Assembly: GCF_047730065.1 (NCBI RefSeq)
Contig: NZ_CP159829.1
Coordinates: 62,001 to 126,000 of the forward strand
DNA length: 64,000 nt
Source of the DNA: Njordibacter sp028825405
GTDB lineage: Bacteria > Pseudomonadota > Gammaproteobacteria > Pseudomonadales > Balneatricaceae
Direction of reading: 5' to 3'
This document shows positions 44,449 through 53,931 of this stretch, one piece after another (within the stretch, counting starts at the first letter, position 1; each line of letters begins with the position of its first letter). The notes under the pieces are model-generated. The model was not told the DNA's origin, made no database searches, and was given only the letters and a program-made list of their open reading frames with translations. A program made the position numbers and the translations under genes.

Positions 44449-45216
44449 ATGACAGGCATGAGGGTGTTGGTGACCCGACCAACGGCACAAGCCAAGGTAA
44501 TGGTCGAGTTATTGCGCAAGTATGAATTTGAGGTGCAACATCTGCCCTGTTTGCAGATAGTGCCTGTGGATCCTCAATCAATGGATGGCTTGCAATGTAA
44601 GCAGTGGGCCATGGATTTGGATAATTTTGACCATATTATTGTGACTAGCACCAATGCTAGCAACTATTGGCTCGACTTGGCTGAGAATTATTGGCCCCAA
44701 TGGCCTCATGGCGTGAACTGGTGGGCTCTGGGCGACGCTACGCAAGCTCAATTAATGGCGGCAGGTATTGTGGCTGGCAAGCCTGATGTGGGTGATACCA
44801 GTGAAGATCTGCTGACTGAATTATTACCCCGCATCAAAAATCATCAAAAGGTATTAATCGTGCGCGGTTGTGGTGGCCGAGAGACACTCTCTGACGCTTT
44901 GGTAAAAGCTGGGGCTAAGGTCAATTATGCCCAATGTTACCAGCGAGAAAGACCTGCAATTAATCCTGAGCGAATGCTGAGTGTAAATGAGTTTGCTCCT
45001 CAAGTGGTGATACTACAAAGTGGTGAAACATTAGTTAATTTTGATCACTTGCTAAGTCACCAAGCTTGGTGTGATAAACAGCGTACGATATTAGTTTTAC
45101 CCAGTGCACGAGTGGCAGAACAGGCTAAAATATTAGGCTACCGTGTATTGCTCACTAGTGGTAGTGCTAGTAACCAAGCAATGTGCGATACTTTAGTACA
45201 GAAAATACAGAAATAA
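44449..45216 (+). CDS. hemD: Uroporphyrinogen-III synthase
   Basis: Closes hydroxymethylbilane to uroporphyrinogen III. The 255-residue protein begins MTGMRVLVTRPTAQAK, then HLPCLQIVPV, FDHIIVTSTNAS, VLIVRGCGGRETL and the late ILVLPSARVAEQA. This family is poorly conserved, but the start, these short motifs and its place seven bases after hemC settle it. ATG at 44449 chosen because it gives the M-x-G-x-R-x-L-x-TRP start. Confidence 0.93.
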   Translation: MTGMRVLVTRPTAQAKVMVELLRKYEFEVQHLPCLQIVPVDPQSMDGLQCKQWAMDLDNFDHIIVTSTNASNYWLDLAENYWPQWPHGVNWWALGDATQAQLMAAGIVAGKPDVGDTSEDLLTELLPRIKNHQKVLIVRGCGGRETLSDALVKAGAKVNYAQCYQRERPAINPERMLSVNEFAPQVVILQSGETLVNFDHLLSHQAWCDKQRTILVLPSARVAEQAKILGYRVLLTSGSASNQAMCDTLVQKIQK

Positions 45217-45297
45217 GTGCCTTAATCAAACTTACCAAACAGTTACAAGGCATAGTGATAGCAGGCCGTTAGGCCGCTGAAAAAGGATGCTCAAGCA

Positions 45298-46608
45298 GTG
45301 ACACAAGACTCAAGTAAAGCCAACCAAGATGGGCCTAAAAACGCAACTGAAAACGCCCCTGAAAAGGTGTCAGATAAGGCTTTAGATCACGCTTCAGAAA
45401 AAAAATCACCGGCACCTAAAACGGCTCAAGCGGCTCCCACGGCTAAAGTTTCTAAACCTGCAGACAGAGCAAGTGTGGCAAAAACAAAGCCTGTGGGCCG
45501 CACCAACCAAGTCAAGTTTGGCCTGTTATGGGTCATAGTGTTGCTACTCATTGTTATGGTGGCGGGTCTAGGTTACTGGCAATGGCAAGCACAATCACAA
45601 AGAGCCGCCCTCACAAACGATCAAAGTGGTCAATCTGACAACTTACAATACTGGCAGCAGCAACAACAAGGGTTGGCAAAAAAGCTAGATGCTTTAAGGC
45701 TTTCAAACGAGGTTGCACTGGACACCATGAGCGTGCAACAAACAAACTTGGAAAATAACCAAGCGCGCATGGATGAGGCTCTAGTTTCAGCACTAGAAGC
45801 GGTGGCTAAAAATCAATTAGATGAGGGTCAGGCATTACCCCAGTGGGAACTGGCAGAGGCCGAATATCTGTTACGACTGGCCAGCCAACGTTTAGCTATG
45901 GAGCAGGCGAGTGAGTCTGCTGTTGCTTTGCTTAAAGCAGCGGACATCATTATTAGAGATAGTGAGCAAGTCGGCACTTATGGGATCAGGCGAGCAATTG
46001 CTGCAGACCTAGCTGCGCTTTCTTTGGTCCCAAGTGTGGATGTTGAAGGTGTCTACGCGAGTCTTGCAGCCCTTTCTAGTTTGGCCGCTCAGCTTACTTT
46101 CATTCCACCTCAGAGCGACCTAACCCTGGTGCCGAAGATAGTGCCAATTAATGCTCAGTCAACTGCTATGCCGGCATCAGTGAATACCAACGATTGGGCA
46201 CAGTCCATGTGGCAAGGTGTTAAACACGTGGGTGCAAATGTATGGGGCGAGTTAAGACAACTGGTCAAGGTGCAGTCTCGTACCCAAGAGGATCAACAGT
46301 TACTCACCCCAGCAGCCGAGCTATTGGTGCGCATGCGCATTGAAATGGCATTAAGCCAAACTCAAGTCGCCCTGTTGCGCCGCCAACAAACCATATATGA
46401 CCAATCCCTGGTCAGCGTAAAGCAGCTCCTAGGGCAGTATTACCGATCCAGTGATTTGGTTTCCCAAGCTATATTGACTCAGATTGAGATCCTAGAAAAG
46501 GTCAAGGTATTGGTAAATATGCCTAATATCAATGGCTCTCTGACCGCTTTGCAGGCATTTATTAGCACCTTGCATGAAACCCCAACTGAGCCTTTGGTGG
46601 GAGAATAA
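45298..46608 (+). CDS. hemX: HemX-like inner-membrane protein
   Basis: A 436-residue single-span membrane protein. The N-terminal tail of about 70 residues is rich in Ala, Lys and Pro and should be cytoplasmic. A transmembrane helix follows near residues 76-96 (GLLWVIVLLLIVMVAGLGYW), then a mostly helical periplasmic region with QWELAEAEYLLRLASQRL. The family is often mislabelled uroporphyrinogen methyltransferase because of its position; no methyltransferase motif is seen. It starts at GTG with AAGGA upstream. Role in haem synthesis is unproven. Confidence 0.9.
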   Translation: MTQDSSKANQDGPKNATENAPEKVSDKALDHASEKKSPAPKTAQAAPTAKVSKPADRASVAKTKPVGRTNQVKFGLLWVIVLLLIVMVAGLGYWQWQAQSQRAALTNDQSGQSDNLQYWQQQQQGLAKKLDALRLSNEVALDTMSVQQTNLENNQARMDEALVSALEAVAKNQLDEGQALPQWELAEAEYLLRLASQRLAMEQASESAVALLKAADIIIRDSEQVGTYGIRRAIAADLAALSLVPSVDVEGVYASLAALSSLAAQLTFIPPQSDLTLVPKIVPINAQSTAMPASVNTNDWAQSMWQGVKHVGANVWGELRQLVKVQSRTQEDQQLLTPAAELLVRMRIEMALSQTQVALLRRQQTIYDQSLVSVKQLLGQYYRSSDLVSQAILTQIEILEKVKVLVNMPNINGSLTALQAFISTLHETPTEPLVGE

Positions 46609-46611
46609 AGC

Positions 46612-47811
46612 ATGCGTTTTTTACTTCTCGTTATTTTATTGGTATTGCTAGGGGGTGCCGGACTGGGCACGTTAATTAATGTAGACCCTGGATATGTGTT
46701 GCTAGCATGGGGTGACACCAGTATAGAAATGAGTTTGTGGGTGTTATTGTTTGCTGTGGTCTTGTTATTTGTGACCCTGTCTTTGAGCCTGCGCTTTATT
46801 ATTGCATTAAATCTACCTTTTAGGGTGCTGGGTAGCTGGCAGCAGACGAGTCGGATCAAACGCATGCAGTTGCAAACCCGCCAAGGCCTGCTGGCTCTGG
46901 CAGATGGCCAGAACGTGCGGGCAGAAAAGAAGCTAGCCGAACTTGCGCCAACCACCAGTCAGCCTGTAGTGGTGTTGCCTGGGCTAGCAAGAGCGCTTGG
47001 CAGACAGGGCAAGATACCAGAGGCCAAGACGGTACTAGACAAACTAGTGGTGGATTTCCCTGGAGCACAACAATTAGCCTATTTGGAGCTAGCTGAGATC
47101 TGCCTTTATCAAGGTGACGATGAAGGCGCTTTGGACCCATTACAAAGTTTACATAAGCTGAACCCTCAGCACGCGGAAGCTAATCAATTATTGTTAGATC
47201 TGTTGCAACGTCGACAAATGTGGTCCCAGCTCATTAGTTTGTTGCAGGTGGTTGGTAATTACAGCCAATTGAGTGAAGAGCAGTTAGCTCAGCAGCAACA
47301 ATTAGCCTATGGTCGGGCCTTCAGTGACAGCCACAGGCAGGCAGGAAGTGCCGCCCAAAGTAGTTTGGATGAGCTACAAGCACTATGGAAAAAAGCGCCA
47401 CAGAGTATTACTAATCATGGCCCAAGCATTATCAATTACGTTAAAGCAATGGCTCGTATTGAAGGTGATTCAGCCATCCATACGCAAAAGTTCATTGAAC
47501 AAATATTAAAGCGACTTTGGCTGGAAGAGTTGGTGCTTGAGTATGCACATTTACCCCTAGCTGATTTACAACAAAGCTTAGCAAAGGCTGAAGCCTGGCA
47601 GGATATCTCCAAAGATAGTGCGGCGTTGCAACTTACATTGGGTCGCTTATGCAGGCGCTTGGAGTTGTGGGGTAAAGCGCAAGACTATTTACAAGCCAGT
47701 ATTACCTTACAAGAGAGCAAAGAGGCCCACGCAGAAATGGCCCGATTACAACACAAAATGGGTCATATCGATGTTGCCATAGAACATTATCGTCTTGCGA
47801 GTGTATTTTAA
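46612..47811 (+). CDS. hemY: HemY-like inner-membrane TPR protein
   Basis: A 399-residue protein with two N-terminal transmembrane helices (near residues 2-20 and 43-65) of the HemY_N domain, followed by a TPR-rich region (ARALGRQGKIPEAKTVLDKLVVDFP and LHKLNPQHAEANQLLLDLL). Unrelated to the Bacillus HemY oxidase despite the name. It starts three bases after hemX. In E. coli, HemX and HemY are thought to help organise the haem pathway. Confidence 0.92.
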   Translation: MRFLLLVILLVLLGGAGLGTLINVDPGYVLLAWGDTSIEMSLWVLLFAVVLLFVTLSLSLRFIIALNLPFRVLGSWQQTSRIKRMQLQTRQGLLALADGQNVRAEKKLAELAPTTSQPVVVLPGLARALGRQGKIPEAKTVLDKLVVDFPGAQQLAYLELAEICLYQGDDEGALDPLQSLHKLNPQHAEANQLLLDLLQRRQMWSQLISLLQVVGNYSQLSEEQLAQQQQLAYGRAFSDSHRQAGSAAQSSLDELQALWKKAPQSITNHGPSIINYVKAMARIEGDSAIHTQKFIEQILKRLWLEELVLEYAHLPLADLQQSLAKAEAWQDISKDSAALQLTLGRLCRRLELWGKAQDYLQASITLQESKEAHAEMARLQHKMGHIDVAIEHYRLASVF

Positions 47812-47953
47812 AGTTGACTCTTGTGTCCGCTTGATACAGACTGTGTCCATTCCAGCGTGACTCTTCGTCTTATCAGCTGGAAAACGGGCTGACTTAGCCT
47901 TTCGACTCCACTAAATTTATTTACTCTCCCAGCGCACTGGCGCGCCTCTACCT

Positions 47954-49213
47954 ATGAATCTAACTGAATTAAAAACTAAAACTATGCCTGAATTGGTCGA
48001 GATAGCCCAAAGTATGGGTCTTGACAACATCGCCCGATCACGCAAACAAGATTGTATATTTAGCATTCTCAAACGTCACGCGAAAAGTGGTGAAGACATC
48101 TTTGGTCAGGGCGTGCTAGAAATCCTGCAAGATGGTTTCGGCTTTTTGCGCTCTGCAGATGCATCTTATTTAGCAGGCCCTGATGATATTTATGTGTCAC
48201 CCAGTCAGATTCGTCGGTTTAGTCTGCGCACCGGTGACAGCATAGATGGCAAGATTCGCCCACCTAAAGATGGTGAACGATACTTTGCCTTGCTCAAAGT
48301 GAGTAGCATTAACTTTGGGCCTCCTGAGGAGGCTAAACACAAGCTGTTATTTGAAAATTTAACACCCTTGTTCCCAACAGAGCGATTAACCATGGAACTG
48401 GGTAATGGCTCCAGTGAAGATTTAACGGCTCGTATCATTGATTTAACAGCGCCCATGGGCAAAGGCCAGCGAGCTTTGATTGTGTCTCCGCCTAAAGCAG
48501 GTAAGACCTTGATGCTGCAAAATATTGCACACTCTATCACCCGTAATAACCCAGATTGCCATTTGATTGTGCTACTCATCGATGAGCGTCCAGAAGAAGT
48601 GACCGATATGAAGCGCTCCGTGCGCGGTGAAGTGGTCGCAAGTACGTTTGATGAGCCACCCTCACGCCATGTTCAAGTCGCTGAAATGGTAGTAGAAAAA
48701 GCTAAGCGCTTGGTAGAACACAAAAAAGACGTCATTATCTTGTTAGATTCAATTACTCGTTTAGCACGTGCCTACAATACAGTGATTCCTTCATCTGGCA
48801 AGGTATTGACAGGTGGTGTAGATGCCCATGCTTTAGAACGTCCAAAGCGCTTTTTTGGTGCCGCTCGAAATATTGAAGAAGGGGGCAGCTTAACTATTAT
48901 TGCGACGGCTCTCACTGAAACGGGTTCCAAAATGGACGAAGTGATCTTTGAAGAATTTAAGGGTACGGGTAACTCAGAAGTCCATCTGGACCGGAAGATC
49001 TCTGAGCGTCGAGTTTTCCCTGCAATCAACATTCGTAAATCATCGACGCGTCGGGAAGAATTATTAACCCGTGATGATGAACTGCAACGCATGTGGATTT
49101 TGCGTAAGTTGTTAGATCCAATGGAAGATGGTCAAGCCACTGAATTTTTATTGGATAAGCTTAAAGGCGTCAAGACTAATGAAGAGTTCTTCATGTCTAT
49201 GAAGCGCAAGTAA
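47954..49213 (+). CDS. rho: Transcription termination factor Rho
   Basis: Hexameric RNA-dependent ATPase that ends transcription. The 419-residue protein has the N-terminal RNA-binding CSD (LEILQDGFGFLRSADASYLAGPDDIYVSPSQIRRF), Walker A in VSPPKAGKTLM near residue 180, VVLLIDERPEEV, and the Q/R-loop stretches TGGVDAHALERPKRFFGAARN and FEEFKGTGN. Length matches E. coli Rho (419). A 142-base leader precedes it; autoregulation there is known in E. coli but cannot be shown here. Confidence 0.98.
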   Translation: MNLTELKTKTMPELVEIAQSMGLDNIARSRKQDCIFSILKRHAKSGEDIFGQGVLEILQDGFGFLRSADASYLAGPDDIYVSPSQIRRFSLRTGDSIDGKIRPPKDGERYFALLKVSSINFGPPEEAKHKLLFENLTPLFPTERLTMELGNGSSEDLTARIIDLTAPMGKGQRALIVSPPKAGKTLMLQNIAHSITRNNPDCHLIVLLIDERPEEVTDMKRSVRGEVVASTFDEPPSRHVQVAEMVVEKAKRLVEHKKDVIILLDSITRLARAYNTVIPSSGKVLTGGVDAHALERPKRFFGAARNIEEGGSLTIIATALTETGSKMDEVIFEEFKGTGNSEVHLDRKISERRVFPAINIRKSSTRREELLTRDDELQRMWILRKLLDPMEDGQATEFLLDKLKGVKTNEEFFMSMKRK

Positions 49214-49242
49214 CTCGCTTAAGTCATGGAGTTAGGTAGGCT

Positions 49243-50736
49243 ATGAGCATGAAATACAAAGACCTCCGTGACTTTATTGCGGGTTTGGAAGCTCAAGGTG
49301 AACTCAAGCGCATCACGACAGAGGTGGATCCGTACCTCGAAATGACCGAAATCTGCGATCGTACTCTGCGCGCAGAAGGGCCTGCCTTGCTGTTTGAAAA
49401 TCCTAAAGGTTACGATACTCCAGTATTAGCTAATTTGTTTGGCACACCCAAACGAGTGGCCCTTGGTATGGGGGCTGAAAGCGTTGAAAGTTTGCGCGAT
49501 ATAGGCCATCTTTTAGCCTCATTGAAAGAACCAGAGCCACCCAAAGGCTTTAAAGATGCCTTAGGCAAGCTACCCCTCTATAAAAAAGTTCTGCATATGA
49601 GCCCTAAGCTCATCAGTAAGCCACCATGCCAGCAATATGTCATGCGTGGTGATGAGGTAGACCTGAGTAAGTTACCCATTCAAACCAGTTGGCCAGAGGA
49701 TGCAGGGCCGTTAATTACATGGCCTTTGGTGATCACTCGGGGACCCAATAAACAGCGCCAGAATTTAGGCATCTATCGTCAACAAGTCATCGGTAAGAAC
49801 CGTTTAATCATGCGCTGGCTATCTCATCGAGGTGGGGCTTTAGATTTTCGAGAATGGAAAATAGCTCATCCCGGCGAAAACTTTCCGATCGCTGTGGCCC
49901 TAGGTGCCGACCCTGCCACTATTTTAGGTGCGGTCACACCAGTGCCAGATACCTTGAGTGAATATGCCTTTGCAGGGCTATTACGTGACAGTAAAACTGA
50001 AGTGGCAACCTGCCTGACTAATGACTTGCAAGTGCCTGCTAGTGCAGAATACATTTTAGAGGGTTACATCGCCCCAGATGACATGGCAGACGAAGGCCCT
50101 TTTGGAGATCACACGGGCTATTACAATGAAGTGGATAGTTTTCCTGTATTCACTGTGACCTGTATTACCCATCGTAAAGACCCTATTTATCACAGTACTT
50201 ACACCGGCCGTCCACCTGATGAACCCGCTATACTGGGCGTGGCGTTAAACGAAGTTTTTGTGCCACTTTTACAAAAACAGTTTCCTGAAATTACTGATTT
50301 TTACCTGCCGCCTGAAGGTTGCTCCTATCGCATGGCAATAGTGACCATGAAGAAGCAATACCCAGGTCACGCTAAACGAGTAATGATGGGCGTTTGGTCT
50401 TTTCTACGCCAGTTTATGTACACCAAGTTTGTTATTGTGACTGACGATGATGTTAATGCTCGTGACTGGAAGGATGTAATATGGGCCATGACCACCCGCA
50501 TGGACCCAGCACGGGATACCTTGTTAGTAGAAAATACACCCATTGATTATCTCGACTTTGCTTCACCTGTTTCTGGTTTAGGCTCTAAAATGGGCATGGA
50601 TGCCACCCATAAATGGGAAGGCGAAACCACTCGTGAATGGGGCCGCACCATCACTATGGACGAGTCTGTCAAGCAGCGTATTGATGAGCTTTGGGATGAG
50701 TTAGGTATAATGCCCAGCGACCGAGACGGTCAATAG
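49243..50736 (+). CDS. ubiD: 4-hydroxy-3-polyprenylbenzoate decarboxylase
   Basis: Prenylated-FMN-dependent decarboxylase of ubiquinone synthesis. The 497-residue protein begins MKYKDLRDFIAGLEAQGELKRI, with QNLGIYRQQVIGKNRLIMRWLSHRGGA, EGPFGDHTGYYNEVDSFP, VTCITHRKDPIYHSTYTGRPPDE and a C-terminal RTITMDESVKQRIDELWDEL. The cofactor would need UbiX, which is not in this window. It is 29 bases after rho. Confidence 0.96.
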   Translation: MSMKYKDLRDFIAGLEAQGELKRITTEVDPYLEMTEICDRTLRAEGPALLFENPKGYDTPVLANLFGTPKRVALGMGAESVESLRDIGHLLASLKEPEPPKGFKDALGKLPLYKKVLHMSPKLISKPPCQQYVMRGDEVDLSKLPIQTSWPEDAGPLITWPLVITRGPNKQRQNLGIYRQQVIGKNRLIMRWLSHRGGALDFREWKIAHPGENFPIAVALGADPATILGAVTPVPDTLSEYAFAGLLRDSKTEVATCLTNDLQVPASAEYILEGYIAPDDMADEGPFGDHTGYYNEVDSFPVFTVTCITHRKDPIYHSTYTGRPPDEPAILGVALNEVFVPLLQKQFPEITDFYLPPEGCSYRMAIVTMKKQYPGHAKRVMMGVWSFLRQFMYTKFVIVTDDDVNARDWKDVIWAMTTRMDPARDTLLVENTPIDYLDFASPVSGLGSKMGMDATHKWEGETTREWGRTITMDESVKQRIDELWDELGIMPSDRDGQ

Positions 50737-51095
50737 CCCTCAAGTTCTGCGGCCCCTATGCTTAGGCTTATGATGGTCAGGCTTATTATGCTCAGGGTCG
50801 CTGGGGTTAGGTCGCTTAGCTTGGGCCACTATTTTGACTGCTAGAACGACTGTTTATGCTCCGTGGTAACGGCGCACCTTCCCTAAACGAGCCAGTTGAT
50901 CTAGATCTTTGAACGGTCTGTGGGGTCCCTGCAGAGGAGCTTGTAAGCTGCTCGATGTGCGAACACCCATATCGATTCAAAAATCAACGCAAAGCGTATA
51001 GTGAGGCACTTGGGATATTTTGAAACCCTAGCTTAGATCAAACACTTTCGAAATATCACTAAAAACCATAGGCTATAAAAATAATAGGTAGATAA
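50737..51095. other. Intergenic stretch between ubiD and glpK
   Basis: No gene is called here. It contains two near-copies of a 15-base unit (CTTATGATGGTCAGG and CTTATTATGCTCAGG, about 50766-50795). On the minus strand a short frame (50854-50970, 38 codons) and its continuation look protein-like, but the length is within chance. The glpK promoter must lie toward the right end; I cannot place it with confidence. Confidence 0.5.
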
Positions 51096-52595
51096 ATGAA
51101 CCAGTACATTTTAACAATTGATCAAGGCACTACGAGTTCGCGGTGTATTATTTTTGCAAAAGATGGCACTGTGATTAGCTCTGCCCAATATGAATTTGAG
51201 CAGTATTATCCAAATAATGGTTGGGTGGAGCACGCCCCTCAAGATATTTTAGATACGGTGATTAAGGCCTGTCGTGAATGCCTGGCCAGTAGTGGCCTTT
51301 CAATCGAACAAATCAGTTGTGTTGGCATTACCAACCAGCGGGAAACGACTCTAGTGTGGGACCGAAAAACGGGCCAAACTATTTACCCAGCAATTGTCTG
51401 GCAAGACCGTCGCACAGCAAAACAGTGTGAAGCACTCAAACAAGCTGGCCAAGAGGCCCTAGTTACAGAGCGCACGGGACTTTTGTTAGACCCTTATTTC
51501 TCTGCCACTAAGCTGAGCTGGATTTTGGATCATGTGGAGGGTAGTCGTGATCGAGCAGAGGCTGGAGAGTTAGTGTTTGGCACAGTTGATACTTACTTGA
51601 TGTGGCAACTGAGCCAAGGTCAAATCTATGCCACTGATGCCACCAATGCGTCACGCACCTTATTGTTTAATATCCATGAACAATGCTGGGATAAAACACT
51701 GTTAAAAATATTTAATATCCCTGAGATCATGTTGCCTGAGGTCAAAGACAGTGCAGCGGACTTTGGGTATATGGGGGAGCATGTTTTAGGCCTAAAACTA
51801 CCCATTCTAGGGGTGGCTGGTGATCAACATGCGGCTCTATTTGGACAAGCCTGCTTTGCCCCTGGCATGGCCAAAAGTACCTATGGTACGGGTTGTTTTC
51901 TAATGCTCAACACGGGAGACAAGCCATTAGCCTCCACCAGTAGGTTACTCACTACGGTTGCGTATCGGCTAAATAATAAGCCCGTGTATGCCATTGAAGG
52001 TAGTATTTTTGTGGCGGGAGCAGCCATCCAGTGGCTAAGAGATGGCCTTAAGTTGATCAATAACGCCAGTGAAGTTGAAACGCTGGCAAAAGAGACTCCC
52101 ATTGACCATGGCGTTTATATGGTGCCTGCGTTTACTGGTTTGGGCGCTCCCTATTGGGACCCTGAAGCCCGAGGGGGAATTTTTGGTCTAACCAGAGACA
52201 CAGGCATTAAGGAAATTATCAGCGCTGGCCTTCAGTCAGTGGCTTATCAAACAAAAGATCTACAAAAAGCGATGCAAAAGGATGGCTTGCGACTCACAGA
52301 GTTAAGGGTCGATGGAGGCATGGCTGTTAATGATTGGTTTCTTTCGCATTTGGCGAATATACTCGGTGCTGAGGTTACTCGGCCAACGTGTGTAGAAACC
52401 AGTGCCCTAGGGGTGGCTTATTTAGCAGGTCTGCAAGCACAGATCTACAAATCCTTAACCGAATTAACGTCTATGTGGCAAAGTGATCAGCGCTTCACGC
52501 CTAAAATAGATAAGCAATTTCGTGATCAATTATATGATGGCTGGTTAGCTGCTGTATCTAGAATACAAACCCAGACTCAAACCAGGAACAATTAA
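51096..52595 (+). CDS. glpK: Glycerol kinase
   Basis: Phosphorylates glycerol to glycerol 3-phosphate. The 499-residue protein has ILTIDQGTTSSRCIIF, GITNQRETTLVWDRKTG, YPAIVWQDRRTA, YGTGCFLMLNTGD and the FGGY signature-like RVDGGMAVNDW. It is alone here: no glpF, glpD or glpR is adjacent, so uptake and oxidation genes lie elsewhere. Confidence 0.97.
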   Translation: MNQYILTIDQGTTSSRCIIFAKDGTVISSAQYEFEQYYPNNGWVEHAPQDILDTVIKACRECLASSGLSIEQISCVGITNQRETTLVWDRKTGQTIYPAIVWQDRRTAKQCEALKQAGQEALVTERTGLLLDPYFSATKLSWILDHVEGSRDRAEAGELVFGTVDTYLMWQLSQGQIYATDATNASRTLLFNIHEQCWDKTLLKIFNIPEIMLPEVKDSAADFGYMGEHVLGLKLPILGVAGDQHAALFGQACFAPGMAKSTYGTGCFLMLNTGDKPLASTSRLLTTVAYRLNNKPVYAIEGSIFVAGAAIQWLRDGLKLINNASEVETLAKETPIDHGVYMVPAFTGLGAPYWDPEARGGIFGLTRDTGIKEIISAGLQSVAYQTKDLQKAMQKDGLRLTELRVDGGMAVNDWFLSHLANILGAEVTRPTCVETSALGVAYLAGLQAQIYKSLTELTSMWQSDQRFTPKIDKQFRDQLYDGWLAAVSRIQTQTQTRNN

Positions 52596-52690
52596 TCGAT
52601 ACCCGTGCAATGAGACCTTTAATTAGAGGTTCCGCAGCCCATCACAGACTGCTTGACTAAAAAAGGTTGGAGTGGGTCCTAATGTAGAAG

Positions 52691-53137
52691 TTACTGGGCA
52701 ATGGCGTCACGGGGTGAGACAGTGACCGCTATACGGCTGCCACCTAGGGTGCCTTTGTCTATTTGAACCGTGGCCACGCGAGCCGCTTTTTCGTAGGTTA
52801 GCACCGACGTTTTAGACTGTACGGTAGTAATGTTGATCCAACCTTGATCGGGCATTTTGGCAATGTAATATTCGAAGGCTTGAACGGGGTCTAATTTAGA
52901 CTTCAACACTGCACGACCAATCCATTGTTCGCCTGTATTTAGTAACAAAGACTCGTTTACTGATAATTGATCGTTAGCAGAAATAGGAATGTCTGCGTAC
53001 GAATTGGCGACCTCTGGGCTGTTACCGGCTAATGTTGAGCCTTCGCCAGAGGGTATTGTCGTTGCAGGCATAGTACACGCGCTAATAAACGCGATCCCTA
53101 ACCCTAACATGACAGCCTTGAACGACAGATTCAACAT
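52691..53137 (-). CDS. Putative lipoprotein, 148 residues
   Basis: N-terminal signal peptide LSFKAVMLGLGIAFISAC ending in a lipobox (FISAC), so lipid-anchored. The mature part is acidic and polar with YADIPISANDQLSVNESLLL and WIGRAVLKSKLDPVQAFEYYIAKMP, which may be a small alpha/beta domain. No function is recognised. AAGGA lies eight bases before the ATG. Alone on the minus strand after glpK. Confidence 0.75.
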   Translation of the reverse strand: MLNLSFKAVMLGLGIAFISACTMPATTIPSGEGSTLAGNSPEVANSYADIPISANDQLSVNESLLLNTGEQWIGRAVLKSKLDPVQAFEYYIAKMPDQGWINITTVQSKTSVLTYEKAARVATVQIDKGTLGGSRIAVTVSPRDAIAQ

Positions 53138-53234
53138 AGTATAACTTCCTTTTAACGGATCAATTCAATTGAGTACCCCTTTAGTATAACTAAGGAAAAT
53201 CTGGAAAACAGCATTTTAACGCCCATTGCTGCAA

Positions 53235-53534
53235 TTATTCCGCTTCGAGCGTCTGCGTATCATGCAGGGATCGCCATTGCTTGGCTGCTTTTAGAGTAAG
53301 GGCACCATTGGGCTTTAACTCAATGGCCTTATTTAAACGTTGCTCAGCTAAAGCTAGATGCCCACTGGCCATGTAACCTAAAGCCAATTGGGCATAGATG
53401 TCTGCAGCCAACTGCTGCTGTGGAGTCATAGGGCTTTTCGTACTGCAGCCACTAATCCCCAGCAACAATAACAATAACAATAACAATAACAATAACAGCC
53501 CCACACTTAATAAAACGCTCGTAGACTTTTCCAT
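53235..53534 (-). CDS. Short TPR lipoprotein with a poly-leucine signal peptide
   Basis: A 99-residue protein. The signal peptide has 13 consecutive leucines encoded mostly by TTATTG repeats and ends in the lipobox GISGC, so it should be lipid-anchored. The mature part holds one TPR-like unit, YAQLALGYMASGHLALAEQRLNKAIELKP. This unit resembles the first repeat of PilF, the outer-membrane pilotin of type IV pili, but the protein is far shorter than PilF (about 250), so it may be a separate small lipoprotein or a fragment. Given the broken pilQ locus in this window, the resemblance is worth noting but unproven. Confidence 0.65.
   Translation of the reverse strand: MEKSTSVLLSVGLLLLLLLLLLLLLGISGCSTKSPMTPQQQLAADIYAQLALGYMASGHLALAEQRLNKAIELKPNGALTLKAAKQWRSLHDTQTLEAE
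53464..53496 (-). repeat. Hexanucleotide tandem repeat in a signal-peptide gene
   Basis: AACAAT repeated five and a half times on the plus strand (TTATTG on the coding strand), coding for Leu-Leu pairs. Changes in copy number keep the frame and only lengthen or shorten the hydrophobic core of the lipoprotein signal peptide. Confidence 0.9.
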
Positions 53535-53596
53535 AATCTAAGGGTAGTACTCAAACCAAAGTTTTTATTGCCCATTGTGTAAATATTTGTAAAACT

Positions 53597-53624
53597 TTGC
53601 AAATTATTTATATACTGATATGAT
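53597..53624 (+). promoter_or_regulatory. Sigma-70-type promoter for the small membrane protein
   Basis: TTGCAA and TATGAT hexamers with a 16-base spacer lie about 70 bases upstream of the 72-residue reading frame, in an AT-rich gap. Confidence 0.45.
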
Positions 53625-53692
53625 GTTCGTGGTCAGAATGCTAGTTCAGAGCTTGGCCTAAGAAAAATAATTAAGCTTAAGAGGCAAAACAT

Positions 53693-53911
53693 ATGATGGA
53701 CAATATCGTAAGTTCTATTAAAAAACTCACTGAAGCAGGCATAGCGCTGATCGCACTAGCCATTGTTTTAGAGGTGATTTTTGGTGCTCAAGTAGCATTT
53801 GTAGGAGTTGGAGTCGTTGATAATGTACTCGACATTGTTGGCACATTAGGTGGCGAAGGATTGGTAGGCTTAGCTTCAATCGCTGTCATTTACTCGTTGT
53901 TCAATCGCTAA
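53693..53911 (+). CDS. Small hydrophobic membrane protein, 72 residues
   Basis: Unrecognised protein with two predicted transmembrane segments, near residues 15-40 (AGIALIALAIVLEVIFGAQV) and 52-70 (GEGLVGLASIAVIYSLF), joined by a Gly/Val-rich hinge. No signal cleavage site or lipobox. It has an AAGAGG before the tandem ATGs (53693 or 53696), its own promoter candidate and a strong terminator, so it is likely an independent, well-expressed transcript. Function unknown; the two-helix form is compatible with many small membrane subunits. Confidence 0.7.
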   Translation: MMDNIVSSIKKLTEAGIALIALAIVLEVIFGAQVAFVGVGVVDNVLDIVGTLGGEGLVGLASIAVIYSLFNR

Positions 53912-53931
53912 AGCCTGATAATTAGCGTTTT

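Noticed and set aside
45298..46608. Annotation of hemX as a uroporphyrinogen-III C-methyltransferase
   Set aside because: No SAM-binding motif is present. The protein is a single-span membrane protein with a helical periplasmic part; the enzyme name is a historical error.
50727..50970. Protein-like minus-strand frame between ubiD and glpK (ending with a KPDHHKPKHRGRR stretch) with one internal TAA
   Set aside because: About 80 codons with a single stop is within chance for six frames, no homologue is recognised, and the His/Lys pattern comes from two near-copies of a 15-base DNA unit.
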